This document shows, piece after piece, positions 7,638-16,022 of a DNA stretch of 64,000 nt. The first letter of the stretch is position 1, and each line of letters starts with the position of its first letter. Under the pieces are notes generated by a model. The model was not told the origin of the DNA, made no database searches, and saw only the letters and a program-made list of their open reading frames with translations. Both the position numbers and the translations under genes were made by a program. This DNA comes from an uncultured Maribacter sp. (GTDB lineage: Bacteria > Bacteroidota > Bacteroidia > Flavobacteriales > Flavobacteriaceae): the NCBI GenBank assembly GCA_947493885.1, contig CANLTE010000006.1:1-64000 (forward strand). Direction: 5' to 3'.

Positions 7638-8027
7638 TTAACTCATAACCTTTTCAATTAGCTCTAAAGCTTTTTTAGCATTTGCTGATTCTGCAACTTG
7701 CTTAATGGTTAAACCAGATTTACTTTTAATTTTTAAGTTAGCTCCGCTCTCAATTAAAAGCTCTAAGATTTCAACACGGTTGTAACGGGCAGCGAATAGT
7801 GCTGGAGTCATTCCAACAGATTTTTTGTTTACATTTTCCCCTGCCTCAATCATACCTTTTACTAAAGTAATATCTCCTTTAATAATTGCTTTACAAAAAG
7901 TACTAATCTCTGTTTTTAAAACTAAATCTGTAGTGTACGTTTCATTTTCATTACTTTCTTCATTTGCCATTAAACCAGTGCTCATTAATACGCCAACTAA
8001 TGTAATTGCTAAAATTGTTTTTCTCAT
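7638..8027 (-). CDS. Secreted ankyrin-repeat protein
   Basis: 129 residues. The signal peptide (MRKTILAITLVGVLMSTGLMA) is followed by an acidic linker and about three ankyrin repeats: AIIKGDITLVKGMIEAGENVN, GMTPALFAARYNRVEILELLIESGANLKIKS and a shorter C-terminal GLTIKQVAESANAKKALELIEK. Ankyrin repeats bind proteins; an exported version this small would act in the periplasm or outside, partner unknown. It is transcribed alone, with a convergent neighbour on the left and a divergent one (gpmI) on the right. Confidence 0.8.
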   Translation of the reverse strand: MRKTILAITLVGVLMSTGLMANEESNENETYTTDLVLKTEISTFCKAIIKGDITLVKGMIEAGENVNKKSVGMTPALFAARYNRVEILELLIESGANLKIKSKSGLTIKQVAESANAKKALELIEKVMS

Positions 8028-8216
8028 GATAATTGTTTTTTGATTAATAAATTAGATTGATACTTAAGAGACATGTTTCTGGTACTAATTGTTACAAGAT
8101 TATGCTTTAAATAACAAAAATTTAACAATACCTATACTTTTTAATACTAGCATAACACCCTCCTAAAACACCATAAAAAAGGGGCTTTAAACCTAGTTTA
8201 AGTAAACAAATCATAG

Positions 8217-8224
8217 TACTTTTG
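8217..8224 (+). promoter_or_regulatory. TACTTTTG -7 box of gpmI
   Basis: An exact TAnnTTTG match placed 23 bases before the gpmI ATG. No clear -33 TTG at N17. Confidence 0.6.
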
Positions 8225-8247
8225 GACATACAAAATCGCTTCAAAAA

Positions 8248-9750
8248 ATGAATAAAAAAGTAATCTTAATGATTTTAGATGGTTGGGGCACTTCTCCCGA
8301 CCCTAAAGTTTCAGCAATTGATAATGCTAAGACCCCATATATAGACGCTTTATATAACAAATACCCAAATGCCGCTTTGCGTACCGACGGTTTAAACGTT
8401 GGATTACCAGACGGACAAATGGGAAATAGCGAAGTGGGACATATGAATTTAGGTGCTGGAAGAATTGTTTATCAAGAATTAACCAGAATAAACCTAGCAA
8501 TTGAAAACAATACACTCAAAGATGAAAAAGTATTGATTGATGCCTTTAACTATGCAAAAGCCAACAACAAAAAAGTTCATTTTTTAGGTTTACTAAGTAA
8601 TGGTGGAGTACACTCACATATTAACCACTTAAAAGGTTTATTGAGTGCTGCCAATGATAACAATCTTGAAGATGTTTATGTACATGCTTTTACTGATGGT
8701 AGAGATGTGGACCCTAAGGCTGGAGCTTCGTTTGTAGAAGATTTACAAAACCACATGTCTAAAACCACTGGTAAGATAGCAACCTTAACTGGGCGTTACT
8801 ATGCAATGGATCGTGATAATAGATGGGAACGTGTTAAACTTGCCTATGACGTTATTGCTAATGGAATTGGCGAGACTACTGACAACCCCGTTGAGACTCT
8901 AAAGGCTAATTATGCTAATGACGTTACCGATGAATTTATCAAGCCTTTGGTGGTTGATACAAATGGTATTGTAGAAGAAGATGATGTTATAATATTTTTT
9001 AATTTTAGAACAGATCGTGGTAGAGAGCTCACCAATATGCTCTCTCAAAATGATTTTCCTGAACACAATACAAAAAAACTGAACTTGCATTATGTTACCA
9101 TGACAAATTACGATGACAGTTTCAAAGGCATTAATGTTATTTTTAATAAAGACAATATAACCGAAACTATCGGTGAAGTTTTATCCAAAGCTGGAAAGAA
9201 GCAAATACGTATCGCTGAGACCGAAAAGTACCCTCATGTTACTTTCTTTTTCTCTGGAGGTCAAGAAGAACCTTTTGAAGGAGAAAGTAGAATATTACGA
9301 AACTCTCCCAAAGTTGCCACATATGATTTACAACCCGAAATGAGTGCTTTTGAGTTAAGAGATGCACTTGTAGAGGATTTAAAAAAGCAAGAAGCCGATT
9401 TTGTTTGCTTAAATTTTGCAAATGGTGACATGGTTGGTCATACAGGTATTATGGAAGCAGCCATAAAAGCCTGTGAAGCTGTAGATGTTTGTGTAAAAGA
9501 TGTTATTGAAACAGGAATCCAAAACGGATATTCCACCATATTAATTGCTGACCATGGTAACTGCGAAACTATGATTAATCCTGATGGTTCACCGCACACG
9601 GCGCATACCACTAATCCTGTACCTGTTATTTTAATTGATGATGATTTAAAAGAAATAAAAAACGGTGTTTTAGGTGATGTAGCTCCAACTATTTTAAAAA
9701 TGATTGGTGTTCCTCAACCAAAAGCAATGACTCGAGAGTCGTTAGTGTAA
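8248..9750 (+). CDS. gpmI: 2,3-bisphosphoglycerate-independent phosphoglycerate mutase
   Basis: 500 residues, close to the family's usual 505-515. It converts 3-phosphoglycerate to 2-phosphoglycerate in glycolysis and gluconeogenesis in the cytoplasm. The alkaline phosphatase-type metal site is complete: LMILDGWG (Asp11), the phospho-acceptor serine in GNSEVGH (Ser61), DGRDVDP and RYYAMDRDNRW in the transferase domain, and NFANGDMVGHTG, LIADHGNCE and PHTAHTTNPVP near the end. A consensus promoter box lies 23 bases upstream. The binding-protein gene starts 10 bases after its stop, suggesting read-through. Confidence 0.97.
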   Translation: MNKKVILMILDGWGTSPDPKVSAIDNAKTPYIDALYNKYPNAALRTDGLNVGLPDGQMGNSEVGHMNLGAGRIVYQELTRINLAIENNTLKDEKVLIDAFNYAKANNKKVHFLGLLSNGGVHSHINHLKGLLSAANDNNLEDVYVHAFTDGRDVDPKAGASFVEDLQNHMSKTTGKIATLTGRYYAMDRDNRWERVKLAYDVIANGIGETTDNPVETLKANYANDVTDEFIKPLVVDTNGIVEEDDVIIFFNFRTDRGRELTNMLSQNDFPEHNTKKLNLHYVTMTNYDDSFKGINVIFNKDNITETIGEVLSKAGKKQIRIAETEKYPHVTFFFSGGQEEPFEGESRILRNSPKVATYDLQPEMSAFELRDALVEDLKKQEADFVCLNFANGDMVGHTGIMEAAIKACEAVDVCVKDVIETGIQNGYSTILIADHGNCETMINPDGSPHTAHTTNPVPVILIDDDLKEIKNGVLGDVAPTILKMIGVPQPKAMTRESLV

Positions 9751-9760
9751 AACACTTATA

Positions 9761-10561
9761 ATGCAACAAAAAATAAAAGACCAATTAGGCAGGACACTTA
9801 CTCCTCCTAATTGGCCTTTTCGTATTGTATCACTAATACCCTCGGAAACCGAACTATTGGTAGATTTAGGTTTAGAAGATTACATTGTAGGAATCACCAA
9901 ATTTTGCGTTCACCCATCACATATAAAAACTACAAAGACAATTGTTGGAGGTACCAAAAAAGTGTCTTTTGATAAAATTACCGCATTACAACCCAATATC
10001 ATTCTTTGTAATAAGGAGGAAAACACCAAAGAAATTGTTGAAACGTTAGAAAAAAAATTTACTGTGCATGTTTCTGATGTAAAGAGCATTAATGGTACAC
10101 TTTTTTTAATCTCTCAATTTGGATTCATATTTAATTGTTCTGATAGAGCTACTGCATTAATAAATGAAATTAAATGTGAAACCAATAGTTTTAAAAACTT
10201 TATTGAAGATAAAGTCTCGAAAAAAGTTTTATATTTTATTTGGAAATCACCTTGGATGTTAGCAGGCAAAAACACGTTTATAGATTACCTCCTGTCTTTA
10301 AACAACTTTGTTAACTGTAGTGAAAGTAGCGTAAGGTATCCTGAAATTTCAGAAAAAGAGTTTTGTGAAACAAAAGCTGACATAATTTTACTTTCATCTG
10401 AGCCTTTTCCGTTTAAAAAAGAACATATTTCTGAAATTAAAAAAATAGGTGTCAAGGGGGAAATACTGCTTGTTGATGGAGAATATTTTTCGTGGTATGG
10501 ATCTCGATTGTTAGGAGCTTTTAAATATTTTAAAAGTCTCCACGTAAATAGTTTAAAATAG
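9761..10561 (+). CDS. Helical-backbone metal receptor / BtuF-like substrate-binding protein without signal peptide
   Basis: 266 residues of the Fe3+/cobalamin ABC-type binding fold (TroA/BtuF clan): RIVSLIPSETELLVDLGL, a lobe-opening VGITKFCVHP, then KITALQPNIILCNKEE, and in the second lobe a YFIWKSPWMLAGKNTFIDYLL segment. Unlike classical members it has no signal peptide or lipobox: the ATG product begins MQQKIKDQLGRTL, and no upstream hydrophobic extension exists because gpmI ends 10 bases before. Such signal-less versions are common in Bacteroidota and are often labelled cobalamin-binding. No permease or ATPase is adjacent. A cytoplasmic corrinoid- or metal-binding role is possible but unproven. 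Confidence 0.75.
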   Translation: MQQKIKDQLGRTLTPPNWPFRIVSLIPSETELLVDLGLEDYIVGITKFCVHPSHIKTTKTIVGGTKKVSFDKITALQPNIILCNKEENTKEIVETLEKKFTVHVSDVKSINGTLFLISQFGFIFNCSDRATALINEIKCETNSFKNFIEDKVSKKVLYFIWKSPWMLAGKNTFIDYLLSLNNFVNCSESSVRYPEISEKEFCETKADIILLSSEPFPFKKEHISEIKKIGVKGEILLVDGEYFSWYGSRLLGAFKYFKSLHVNSLK

Positions 10562-10588
10562 AAGCTATCTCCTGTTGCATAGGTTTTA

Positions 10589-10615
10589 TTGCGTCAAACT
10601 AAATATTTACCTTTG
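10589..10615 (+). promoter_or_regulatory. Promoter of map: TTG-N16-TACCTTTG
   Basis: TTG at 10589-10591 and TACCTTTG at 10608-10615, 16 bases apart. The -7 box ends 6 bases before the ATG at 10622, so the transcript would have almost no leader. This also argues against using the upstream in-frame TTG as a start, since it lies inside the promoter. Confidence 0.7.
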
Positions 10616-10621
10616 CATCCT

Positions 10622-11440
10622 ATGATTATTGTTAAAACACCAGAAGAAATAGAACTTATGCGCGAAAGCGCATTAATCGTTTCCAAAACATTGGGTATGC
10701 TTGCTAAGGAAGTGAAACCCGGAGTTACCACCTTACAACTAGATAAACTTGCTGAAGATTTTATTAGAGATCATGGAGCAGTTCCTGGTTTTCTAGGACT
10801 ATATGACTTTCCGAATTCGCTCTGCATGAGCCCAAACGAACAAGTTGTACATGGCATTCCAAATGATACTCCATTAAATGAAGGTGACATTATTTCCATT
10901 GATTGTGGTGCATTAAAAAACGGTTTTTATGGGGATCATGCGTATACTTTTGAGGTTGGAGAAGTTTCACCAGAGGTGAAAAAACTTCTTGAAATTACCA
11001 AAGCATCATTGTACGTTGGTATTAAAGAATTCAAATTAGGAAATAGAGTCGGTGATGTTGGTTATGCTATTCAAAAGTTTACAGAAGACCATGGTTATGG
11101 TGTTGTGCGGGAACTTGTTGGACATGGATTAGGAAGAAAAATGCATGAGGATCCGGAAATGCCAAATTACGGTAGAAGAGGACGCGGCAAAAAGTTTATT
11201 GAGGGTATGGTTGTTGCCATAGAACCTATGACAAATATGGGCACCAAACGCATTAAACAACTAAAGGACGGCTGGACAATTCTTACCGCTGATGGCAAAC
11301 CAAGTGCCCATTTTGAGCATGATGTTGCCATTGTAAACGGAAAACCCGAATTACTTTCAACTTTTAAATATATTTACGAAGCTCTAGGAATAAAAAGTAA
11401 TGAAGAGAATGAATTCAGGCAAAGTACCTTAAACGTATAA
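10622..11440 (+). CDS. map: Type I methionine aminopeptidase
   Basis: 272 residues from ATG 10622 (MIIVKTPEEIELMRES), the usual family start; an in-frame TTG 33 bases upstream is rejected because it overlaps the promoter. It removes the initiator methionine from new proteins in the cytoplasm. Metal ligands and active site are visible: NEQVVHGIP (His78), SIDCGALKNGFYGDHA (Asp94 and Asp105), VGHGLGRKMHE, VAIEPM, and FEHDVAI with the last Glu/His pair. No N-terminal zinc-finger extension, as in other bacterial enzymes. The cupin gene follows 2 bases after the stop. Confidence 0.96.
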   Translation: MIIVKTPEEIELMRESALIVSKTLGMLAKEVKPGVTTLQLDKLAEDFIRDHGAVPGFLGLYDFPNSLCMSPNEQVVHGIPNDTPLNEGDIISIDCGALKNGFYGDHAYTFEVGEVSPEVKKLLEITKASLYVGIKEFKLGNRVGDVGYAIQKFTEDHGYGVVRELVGHGLGRKMHEDPEMPNYGRRGRGKKFIEGMVVAIEPMTNMGTKRIKQLKDGWTILTADGKPSAHFEHDVAIVNGKPELLSTFKYIYEALGIKSNEENEFRQSTLNV

Positions 11441-11442
11441 TT

Positions 11443-11760
11443 ATGACGATTAATATTGACGATATTACAGAGAAAGAACTTGCTAAAGGAATCATCGGTA
11501 GGTATGTTCATTCTAAAAATGTAACCATTGGCTATGTCAATATTGATAAAGGTGCTATTTTACCAATTCATTCACATGTAAACGAGCAGATAACTCAAAT
11601 GATTTCTGGTAGACTACAAATGACAATTGATAGTGTTACCACAATTCTAGAACCAAATACAATAACAATTATTCCCTCAAATGCGGTTCATAGTGCTGTT
11701 GCACTTACAGATTGTGTTGTTATTGATACGTTTTATCCTATTCGTGAAGATTATAAATAA
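11443..11760 (+). CDS. Single-domain cupin protein
   Basis: 105 residues. The cupin metal motif is present: PIHSHVNEQITQMISG (H-x-H...E, about 46-61) and the second motif PSNAVHSAVAL. It resembles small metal-binding cupins used as isomerases, dioxygenases or sensors, but the sequence does not single out a reaction. It sits between map (2 bases before) and a methyltransferase (8 bases after), presumably one transcript. The link to either neighbour's function is not evident. Confidence 0.85.
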   Translation: MTINIDDITEKELAKGIIGRYVHSKNVTIGYVNIDKGAILPIHSHVNEQITQMISGRLQMTIDSVTTILEPNTITIIPSNAVHSAVALTDCVVIDTFYPIREDYK

Positions 11761-11768
11761 TCTCTCTT

Positions 11769-12533
11769 TTGAAAAAAAGCTTCAAATTTATTCTTAACCT
11801 AGTACCAAGGCCAATATTAATTAGGCTAAGTTATCTTGTTAGACCAATAATTGCTTTTGCCTTAAAAGGAAACAATTTCGTTGACCCTATTGATGGAAAA
11901 AGCTTTAAAAGTTTTTTACCATATGGTTATGAAAACCAAAGAGAAAATGTATTGTCACCATCAACACTTTCTCTTGAACGCCATAGATTATTATGGCTAT
12001 ACTTAAAACAAAACACCAACTTTTTTACCGAAAATATTAAGTTATTACATTTTGCACCTGAGCAAGCTTTTTACAAAAGATTTAAAAAACTTAAAAATAT
12101 AGATTACGTAACAACAGACTTAAATTCACCATTGGCTGATGTTAAGGCAGATATATGTAATCTTCCCTTTAATGATAATAGTTTTGATGTTATTCTATGT
12201 AATCATGTTTTGGAACATATTCCTGATGATACAAAAGCTATGCAAGAGCTTTACCGCATCCTAAAACCTGGAGGTTGGGGAATATTACAAATACCACAAG
12301 ACTTAAATAGAGCTACCACTTTTGAAGATGACACCATTACGGACAAAAAAGAACGTGCAAAAATATTTGGACAATACGACCATGTTCGTATTTACGGTAT
12401 AGATTATTTCGAAAAACTAAGAAGTATTGGTTTTACAGTTGACGAAATAGATTTTACGGCATCTATGCCCGTCTCGGAGATTAAAAAGTACTGTCTTGCA
12501 AAAAATGAAATTATTCCTTTGGTGAGAAAATAA
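11769..12533 (+). CDS. Class I SAM-dependent methyltransferase, TTG start
   Basis: 254 residues, starting at TTG 11769 (MKKSFKFILNLVP); no ATG occurs in the N-terminal half, so the TTG is the sensible start, 8 bases after the cupin stop. A hydrophobic N-terminal stretch (about 10-34) precedes the Rossmann fold: LLHFAPEQAF, VTTDLNSPLADVKADI, FDVILCNHVLEHIPDD and LKPGGWGILQIP, of the Methyltransf_11 type. The substrate is unknown. The 3' end overlaps the convergent apbE gene by 23 bp. Confidence 0.85.
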   Translation: MKKSFKFILNLVPRPILIRLSYLVRPIIAFALKGNNFVDPIDGKSFKSFLPYGYENQRENVLSPSTLSLERHRLLWLYLKQNTNFFTENIKLLHFAPEQAFYKRFKKLKNIDYVTTDLNSPLADVKADICNLPFNDNSFDVILCNHVLEHIPDDTKAMQELYRILKPGGWGILQIPQDLNRATTFEDDTITDKKERAKIFGQYDHVRIYGIDYFEKLRSIGFTVDEIDFTASMPVSEIKKYCLAKNEIIPLVRK

Positions 12534-13527
12534 CATTTCTTAACCCCTCTGTCGCAAATTCTTGAACATTTCCTTTTTCATCTAAATAAACAATGTAAGC
12601 ATCCAGCTGCTTTTGTTTGGACAAAACCTTAAATGTTTTATCTAAATCCATAGCCATGAATGCTGTAGCATAAGCATCTGCAGTGGCACAATTTTCAGCT
12701 AAAATAGTTACTCCTAAAGTGTAAGAATTTTTAGTAAATCCCGTTTTTGGATTCACCGTGTGAACAAATTTTTCTCCAGTTTCTGTATCTATCCTATACT
12801 TTCTGTAATTACCTGAAGAAGCCAAAGCTTTATCTTTTAATGTAATTAACAACTTAAGTTCTCGTTCTTCAGTGGCTTGTGGATCATCTATACCAACAAC
12901 CCAATTCTTATTTTTTTGAACATTTATTCCCTTCGCAACCAATTCCCCTCCTACTTCCAAAAGGTAATTTTGAACATTTTTAGAATCCAAAAAAGAGGCC
13001 AACCTATCAATTGCATATCCTTTAGCAACAGCATTAAAATCAAAACGAATTCTAGGATTCGTTTTAATAATTCTATTATCTATAGTTAATTTTACCTTTT
13101 CAAATCCAACATAATTTAATAGGCTATCTACTTTGATACTATCTAATGCTATCTGTTTCTCAGGACCAAAACCCCATGCATTAACTAATACTCCCACAGT
13201 AGGATCAAAATACCCATCAGTAGCACTGTTTATCCGTTTAGAAAGCTTAAAGACCTCTTGGAACATTTCATCCACCACAATCACAGAATCTCCTCGATTA
13301 ATTTTTGAAATGTCTGAGGTTGGTATATAAGTAGACATAGATTGATTTATTACAGCAAAGACAGAATCAATCTGTTTTTGATAATCCAGTTCTTTATCCG
13401 CAAAATAAACAAGACTATAAGTTGTCCCCAAAGCGGTTCCGTCATTACTATTTTTAACGATTCCAACTTGTTGTTCATTGCATGCAATAAGAATCAAAAA
13501 AACACAGGCTAATAAACATTTTCTCAT
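12511..13527 (-). CDS. apbE: FAD:protein FMN transferase (ApbE), lipoprotein
   Basis: 338 residues with a lipoprotein signal (MRKCLLACVFLILIAC, Cys16). ApbE transfers FMN from FAD onto threonine in target flavoproteins, notably NqrB and NqrC, on the periplasmic side. Family features visible: GTTYSLVYF near the N-terminus, MSTYIPTSDISKIN, TDGYFDPTVGVLVNAWGFG, DFNAVAKGYAID, LLEVGGELVAKG, and TVNPKTG with a late CATADAYATAFMAM metal-binding region. It is 3 bases downstream of a conserved small gene and 425 bases beyond the nqr operon, whose products are its expected substrates. Confidence 0.94.
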   Translation of the reverse strand: MRKCLLACVFLILIACNEQQVGIVKNSNDGTALGTTYSLVYFADKELDYQKQIDSVFAVINQSMSTYIPTSDISKINRGDSVIVVDEMFQEVFKLSKRINSATDGYFDPTVGVLVNAWGFGPEKQIALDSIKVDSLLNYVGFEKVKLTIDNRIIKTNPRIRFDFNAVAKGYAIDRLASFLDSKNVQNYLLEVGGELVAKGINVQKNKNWVVGIDDPQATEERELKLLITLKDKALASSGNYRKYRIDTETGEKFVHTVNPKTGFTKNSYTLGVTILAENCATADAYATAFMAMDLDKTFKVLSKQKQLDAYIVYLDEKGNVQEFATEGLRNVIFSPKE

Positions 13528-13529
13528 AG

Positions 13530-13886
13530 CTACACTTTAATTAATCCACTATAATCTTCCACATAAGGTTGATTTAAATACACAGGTTTTAATCTGTCCT
13601 CTGCATTAAACAAACCAACACCGGCATAATATGCTGTGGCGTTCATTTTTTCGGCATGTTGTTTCATAGTATACATTAAACCATGATTATAACTACGTGG
13701 ATCTTCAGGATATTTTACAGGGCGAACAATGATAAAATGAAGCTTTTTATCCTTTAGGCATACGAATTGAGGGTTTTTCTTGGGTTTACTATTTACTGCC
13801 ATAAACTCAAAACCATCTTGCTCCAACTTGCGCCCAACAATATTCATTGCTAAATTATGTAACTCTTGTTCAGTTAATTCATGCAT
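13530..13886 (-). CDS. Conserved flavobacterial protein next to nqr/apbE, unknown function
   Basis: 118 residues from ATG 13886 (MHELTEQELHNLAMNIVG); a TTG six bases upstream is less likely. Compact soluble protein with FEFMAVNSKPKKNPQFV, HFIIVRPVKYPEDPRSY and YYAGVGLFNAEDR. No iron-sulphur, flavin or membrane motif is seen. From memory, homologues sit between nqrF and apbE in related genomes and are sometimes mislabelled as Nqr subunit F; nothing in the sequence supports that name. The apbE start follows 3 bases later, so the two are co-expressed. A role in Nqr assembly or flavinylation is inferred only from position. Confidence 0.75.
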   Translation of the reverse strand: MHELTEQELHNLAMNIVGRKLEQDGFEFMAVNSKPKKNPQFVCLKDKKLHFIIVRPVKYPEDPRSYNHGLMYTMKQHAEKMNATAYYAGVGLFNAEDRLKPVYLNQPYVEDYSGLIKV

Positions 13887-13898
13887 AACCAAAATTTA

Positions 13899-13932
13899 AT
13901 AAAAAAACCGATATAAAAATATACCGGTTTAA
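13899..13932 (-). terminator. Intrinsic terminator of the nqr operon
   Basis: On the minus strand AAACCGGTAT (13930-13921) pairs with ATATCGGTTT (13914-13905) with one mismatch, followed by a T run (13904-13899). It separates nqrF from the small gene and apbE. Confidence 0.7.
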
Positions 13933-13951
13933 ATATGTTTGAATTGAATGA

Positions 13952-15259
13952 TTATCCTCCGAAATCATCAAATCGAATATGCTCATCAGGGATACCAAAA
14001 TCTTCTCCCATTTTTTGAACCGCTTTATTCATTAATGGCGGTCCACAGAAATATAATTCTATATCTTCAGGAGAGTCGTGTAAGCTTAAATAATTGTCTA
14101 TTACACAATTGTGAATAAACCCTACGAACCCATCTCCTTCCGCCTCAATATTTTCTTTTACTTTCCAGTTATCTTCTTCTAACGGCTCAGATAGTGCTAA
14201 AAAGAATTTAAAGTTTGGAAACTCCTTTTCCAACTCATAAAAATGATCTAAATAGAATAATTCTCTTTTAGAACGACCACCGTACCAATACGTAACTTTT
14301 CTACCCGTTCTTAAGGTTTTGAATAAATGATACAGATGTGAACGCATTGGTGCCATACCTGCACCACCACCCACGTACAACATTTCAGACTCGGACTCAT
14401 TAATAAAGAACTCTCCATAAGGCCCAGAAATAATTACTTTATCACCTGGTTTTCTAGAGAAAATATAGGACGAAGCTATACCTGGATTAACATCCATCCA
14501 TCCATTTTTAGAACGATCCCATGGTGGAGTCGCTATACGAACGTTAAGCATAATTTCTCGCCCTTCTGCTGGATAAGAAGCCATAGAATATGCTCTTTCA
14601 ACAGTTTCTCCATTTTTCATAGTCAACGGCCATAAACCAAACTTATCCCATTCTGCCTGAAACTTATCTGGAGTTTCATGTTCTTCAGGATGCGCAGTAA
14701 TATCAATATCTGCGTATTTAATTTCGCACACAGGAATTTCAATTTGAATATACCCTCCTGCTTTATAGTCCATATCTTCAGGAATTTCAACAACAAATTC
14801 CTTGATAAATGAAGCCACATTATAATTACGTACAACCGTAGCTTCCCATTTTTTAATACCAAAAACTTCTTCTGGTATTGAAATTTCCATGTCTTGCTTA
14901 ACTTTTACCTGACAAGCTAAACGCGCTCCATGACCTAATTCTTTTCTTGAAAAGTGTGGTGTTTCCGTAGGCAATGCTTCACCACCACCAGAATGTACAT
15001 GACACTCACATTGTATACATGTTCCACCACCACCACAAGCTGATGGTAAAAATATTTTTTCATTTCCTAAGGTGGATAACAAACTTCCTCCAGAAGCAAC
15101 CTCAACTTCTTTCTCTCCGTTTATCTTAATTTTTACTGGACCAGACGGAGCCAGTTTTTGTTTTACAAATAATAATAATGCAACCAACAAAAGCGTAATT
15201 ACTAAAAAAGCAGTTACCGTTGCTATTATTGTTCCTAATGTTCCTGCGGCTAAAATCAT
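13952..15259 (-). CDS. nqrF: Na+-translocating NADH:quinone reductase subunit F
   Basis: 435 residues. NqrF is the NADH-oxidising entry subunit. One membrane helix (about 8-33) is followed by a 2Fe-2S ferredoxin domain with Cys75, Cys81, Cys84 and Cys116 (CGGGGTCIQCEC and RLACQ). Next is a ferredoxin-reductase domain: RAYSMASYPAE (FAD), GPYGEFF, YVGGGAGMAPMRS (NADH), and ELYFCGPPLMNKAVQ near the end. The final FDDFGG is typical. It starts directly at the end of nqrE (no gap). Electrons pass through the other subunits to quinone with Na+ export. Confidence 0.97.
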   Translation of the reverse strand: MILAAGTLGTIIATVTAFLVITLLLVALLLFVKQKLAPSGPVKIKINGEKEVEVASGGSLLSTLGNEKIFLPSACGGGGTCIQCECHVHSGGGEALPTETPHFSRKELGHGARLACQVKVKQDMEISIPEEVFGIKKWEATVVRNYNVASFIKEFVVEIPEDMDYKAGGYIQIEIPVCEIKYADIDITAHPEEHETPDKFQAEWDKFGLWPLTMKNGETVERAYSMASYPAEGREIMLNVRIATPPWDRSKNGWMDVNPGIASSYIFSRKPGDKVIISGPYGEFFINESESEMLYVGGGAGMAPMRSHLYHLFKTLRTGRKVTYWYGGRSKRELFYLDHFYELEKEFPNFKFFLALSEPLEEDNWKVKENIEAEGDGFVGFIHNCVIDNYLSLHDSPEDIELYFCGPPLMNKAVQKMGEDFGIPDEHIRFDDFGG

Positions 15260-15976
15260 TTAATTGCTTCCTTTTATGTTATTAGCTAACCCTTTACTAT
15301 TTTCTTTTGTAGACTCAACTTTTACCGTTTTTTCTTCATTAGAAGCCTCTTCATCTCCACCTGTTAACATACCTCCAAAACTCATAAAACCAATAGCCAT
15401 TAAACCCGTGATAATAAACGTAATCCCCAAACCTCTAAGTGCTGGAGGAACGTTTGAATATCTTATTTTTTCTCTTATTGCCGCGATTGCCAATATTGCT
15501 AAAAACCAACCAATACCAGAACCTAATCCGTATACCGTTGCCAACCCAATAGTTTGTATTTCTCGAGATTGCATAAACAATGAACCTCCTAAAATAGCAC
15601 AGTTAACAGCTATTAATGGTAAGAAAATACCAAGAGAATTGTATAAACCGGGAGCAAATTTTTCAACAATAATTTCTACCAATTGTACCATGGTTGCAAT
15701 AGTTGCAATAAACATGATAAAAGAAAGAAAACTTAAATCATAATCCGCATACTCAGCTCCTAACCACTTACCTAAAGCTCCTGGTTGAAGAATATATTGA
15801 TCTAACAACCAGTTTACAGGTACTGTTACAAGTAATACAAATATTACCGCAGCACCTAAACCAACTGCTGTTGAAACCTTTTTTGATACAGCAAGGTAGG
15901 AGCACATTCCTAGGAATGTTGCAAACACCATGTTGTCTATAAATATTGATTTAAAAAATAATTCTAAATGTTCCAT
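15260..15976 (-). CDS. nqrE: Na+-translocating NADH:quinone reductase subunit E
   Basis: 238 residues; integral membrane subunit with six helices that, with NqrD, holds a membrane iron centre (Cys in [10 protein letters not shown] and in [12 protein letters not shown]). The core matches NqrE through residue about 200 ([22 protein letters not shown]). Beyond it lies a hydrophilic, charged tail of about 36 residues ([20 protein letters not shown]...) absent from the roughly 198-residue Vibrio-type protein. The operon order A-B-C-D-E-F is canonical; nqrD ends 46 bases upstream. Confidence 0.96.
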   Translation of the reverse strand: MEHLELFFKSIFIDNMVFATFLGMCSYLAVSKKVSTAVGLGAAVIFVLLVTVPVNWLLDQYILQPGALGKWLGAEYADYDLSFLSFIMFIATIATMVQLVEIIVEKFAPGLYNSLGIFLPLIAVNCAILGGSLFMQSREIQTIGLATVYGLGSGIGWFLAILAIAAIREKIRYSNVPPALRGLGITFIITGLMAIGFMSFGGMLTGGDEEASNEEKTVKVESTKENSKGLANNIKGSN

Positions 15977-16022
15977 ATTTTTTTAGTTTGAAACCTGAAA
16001 TAAATTCAAGATGACACTATAT

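Noticed and set aside
15264-15743. 159-codon plus-strand ORF opposite nqrE
   Set aside because: Antisense to a clear membrane subunit; open only because of the codon use of nqrE.
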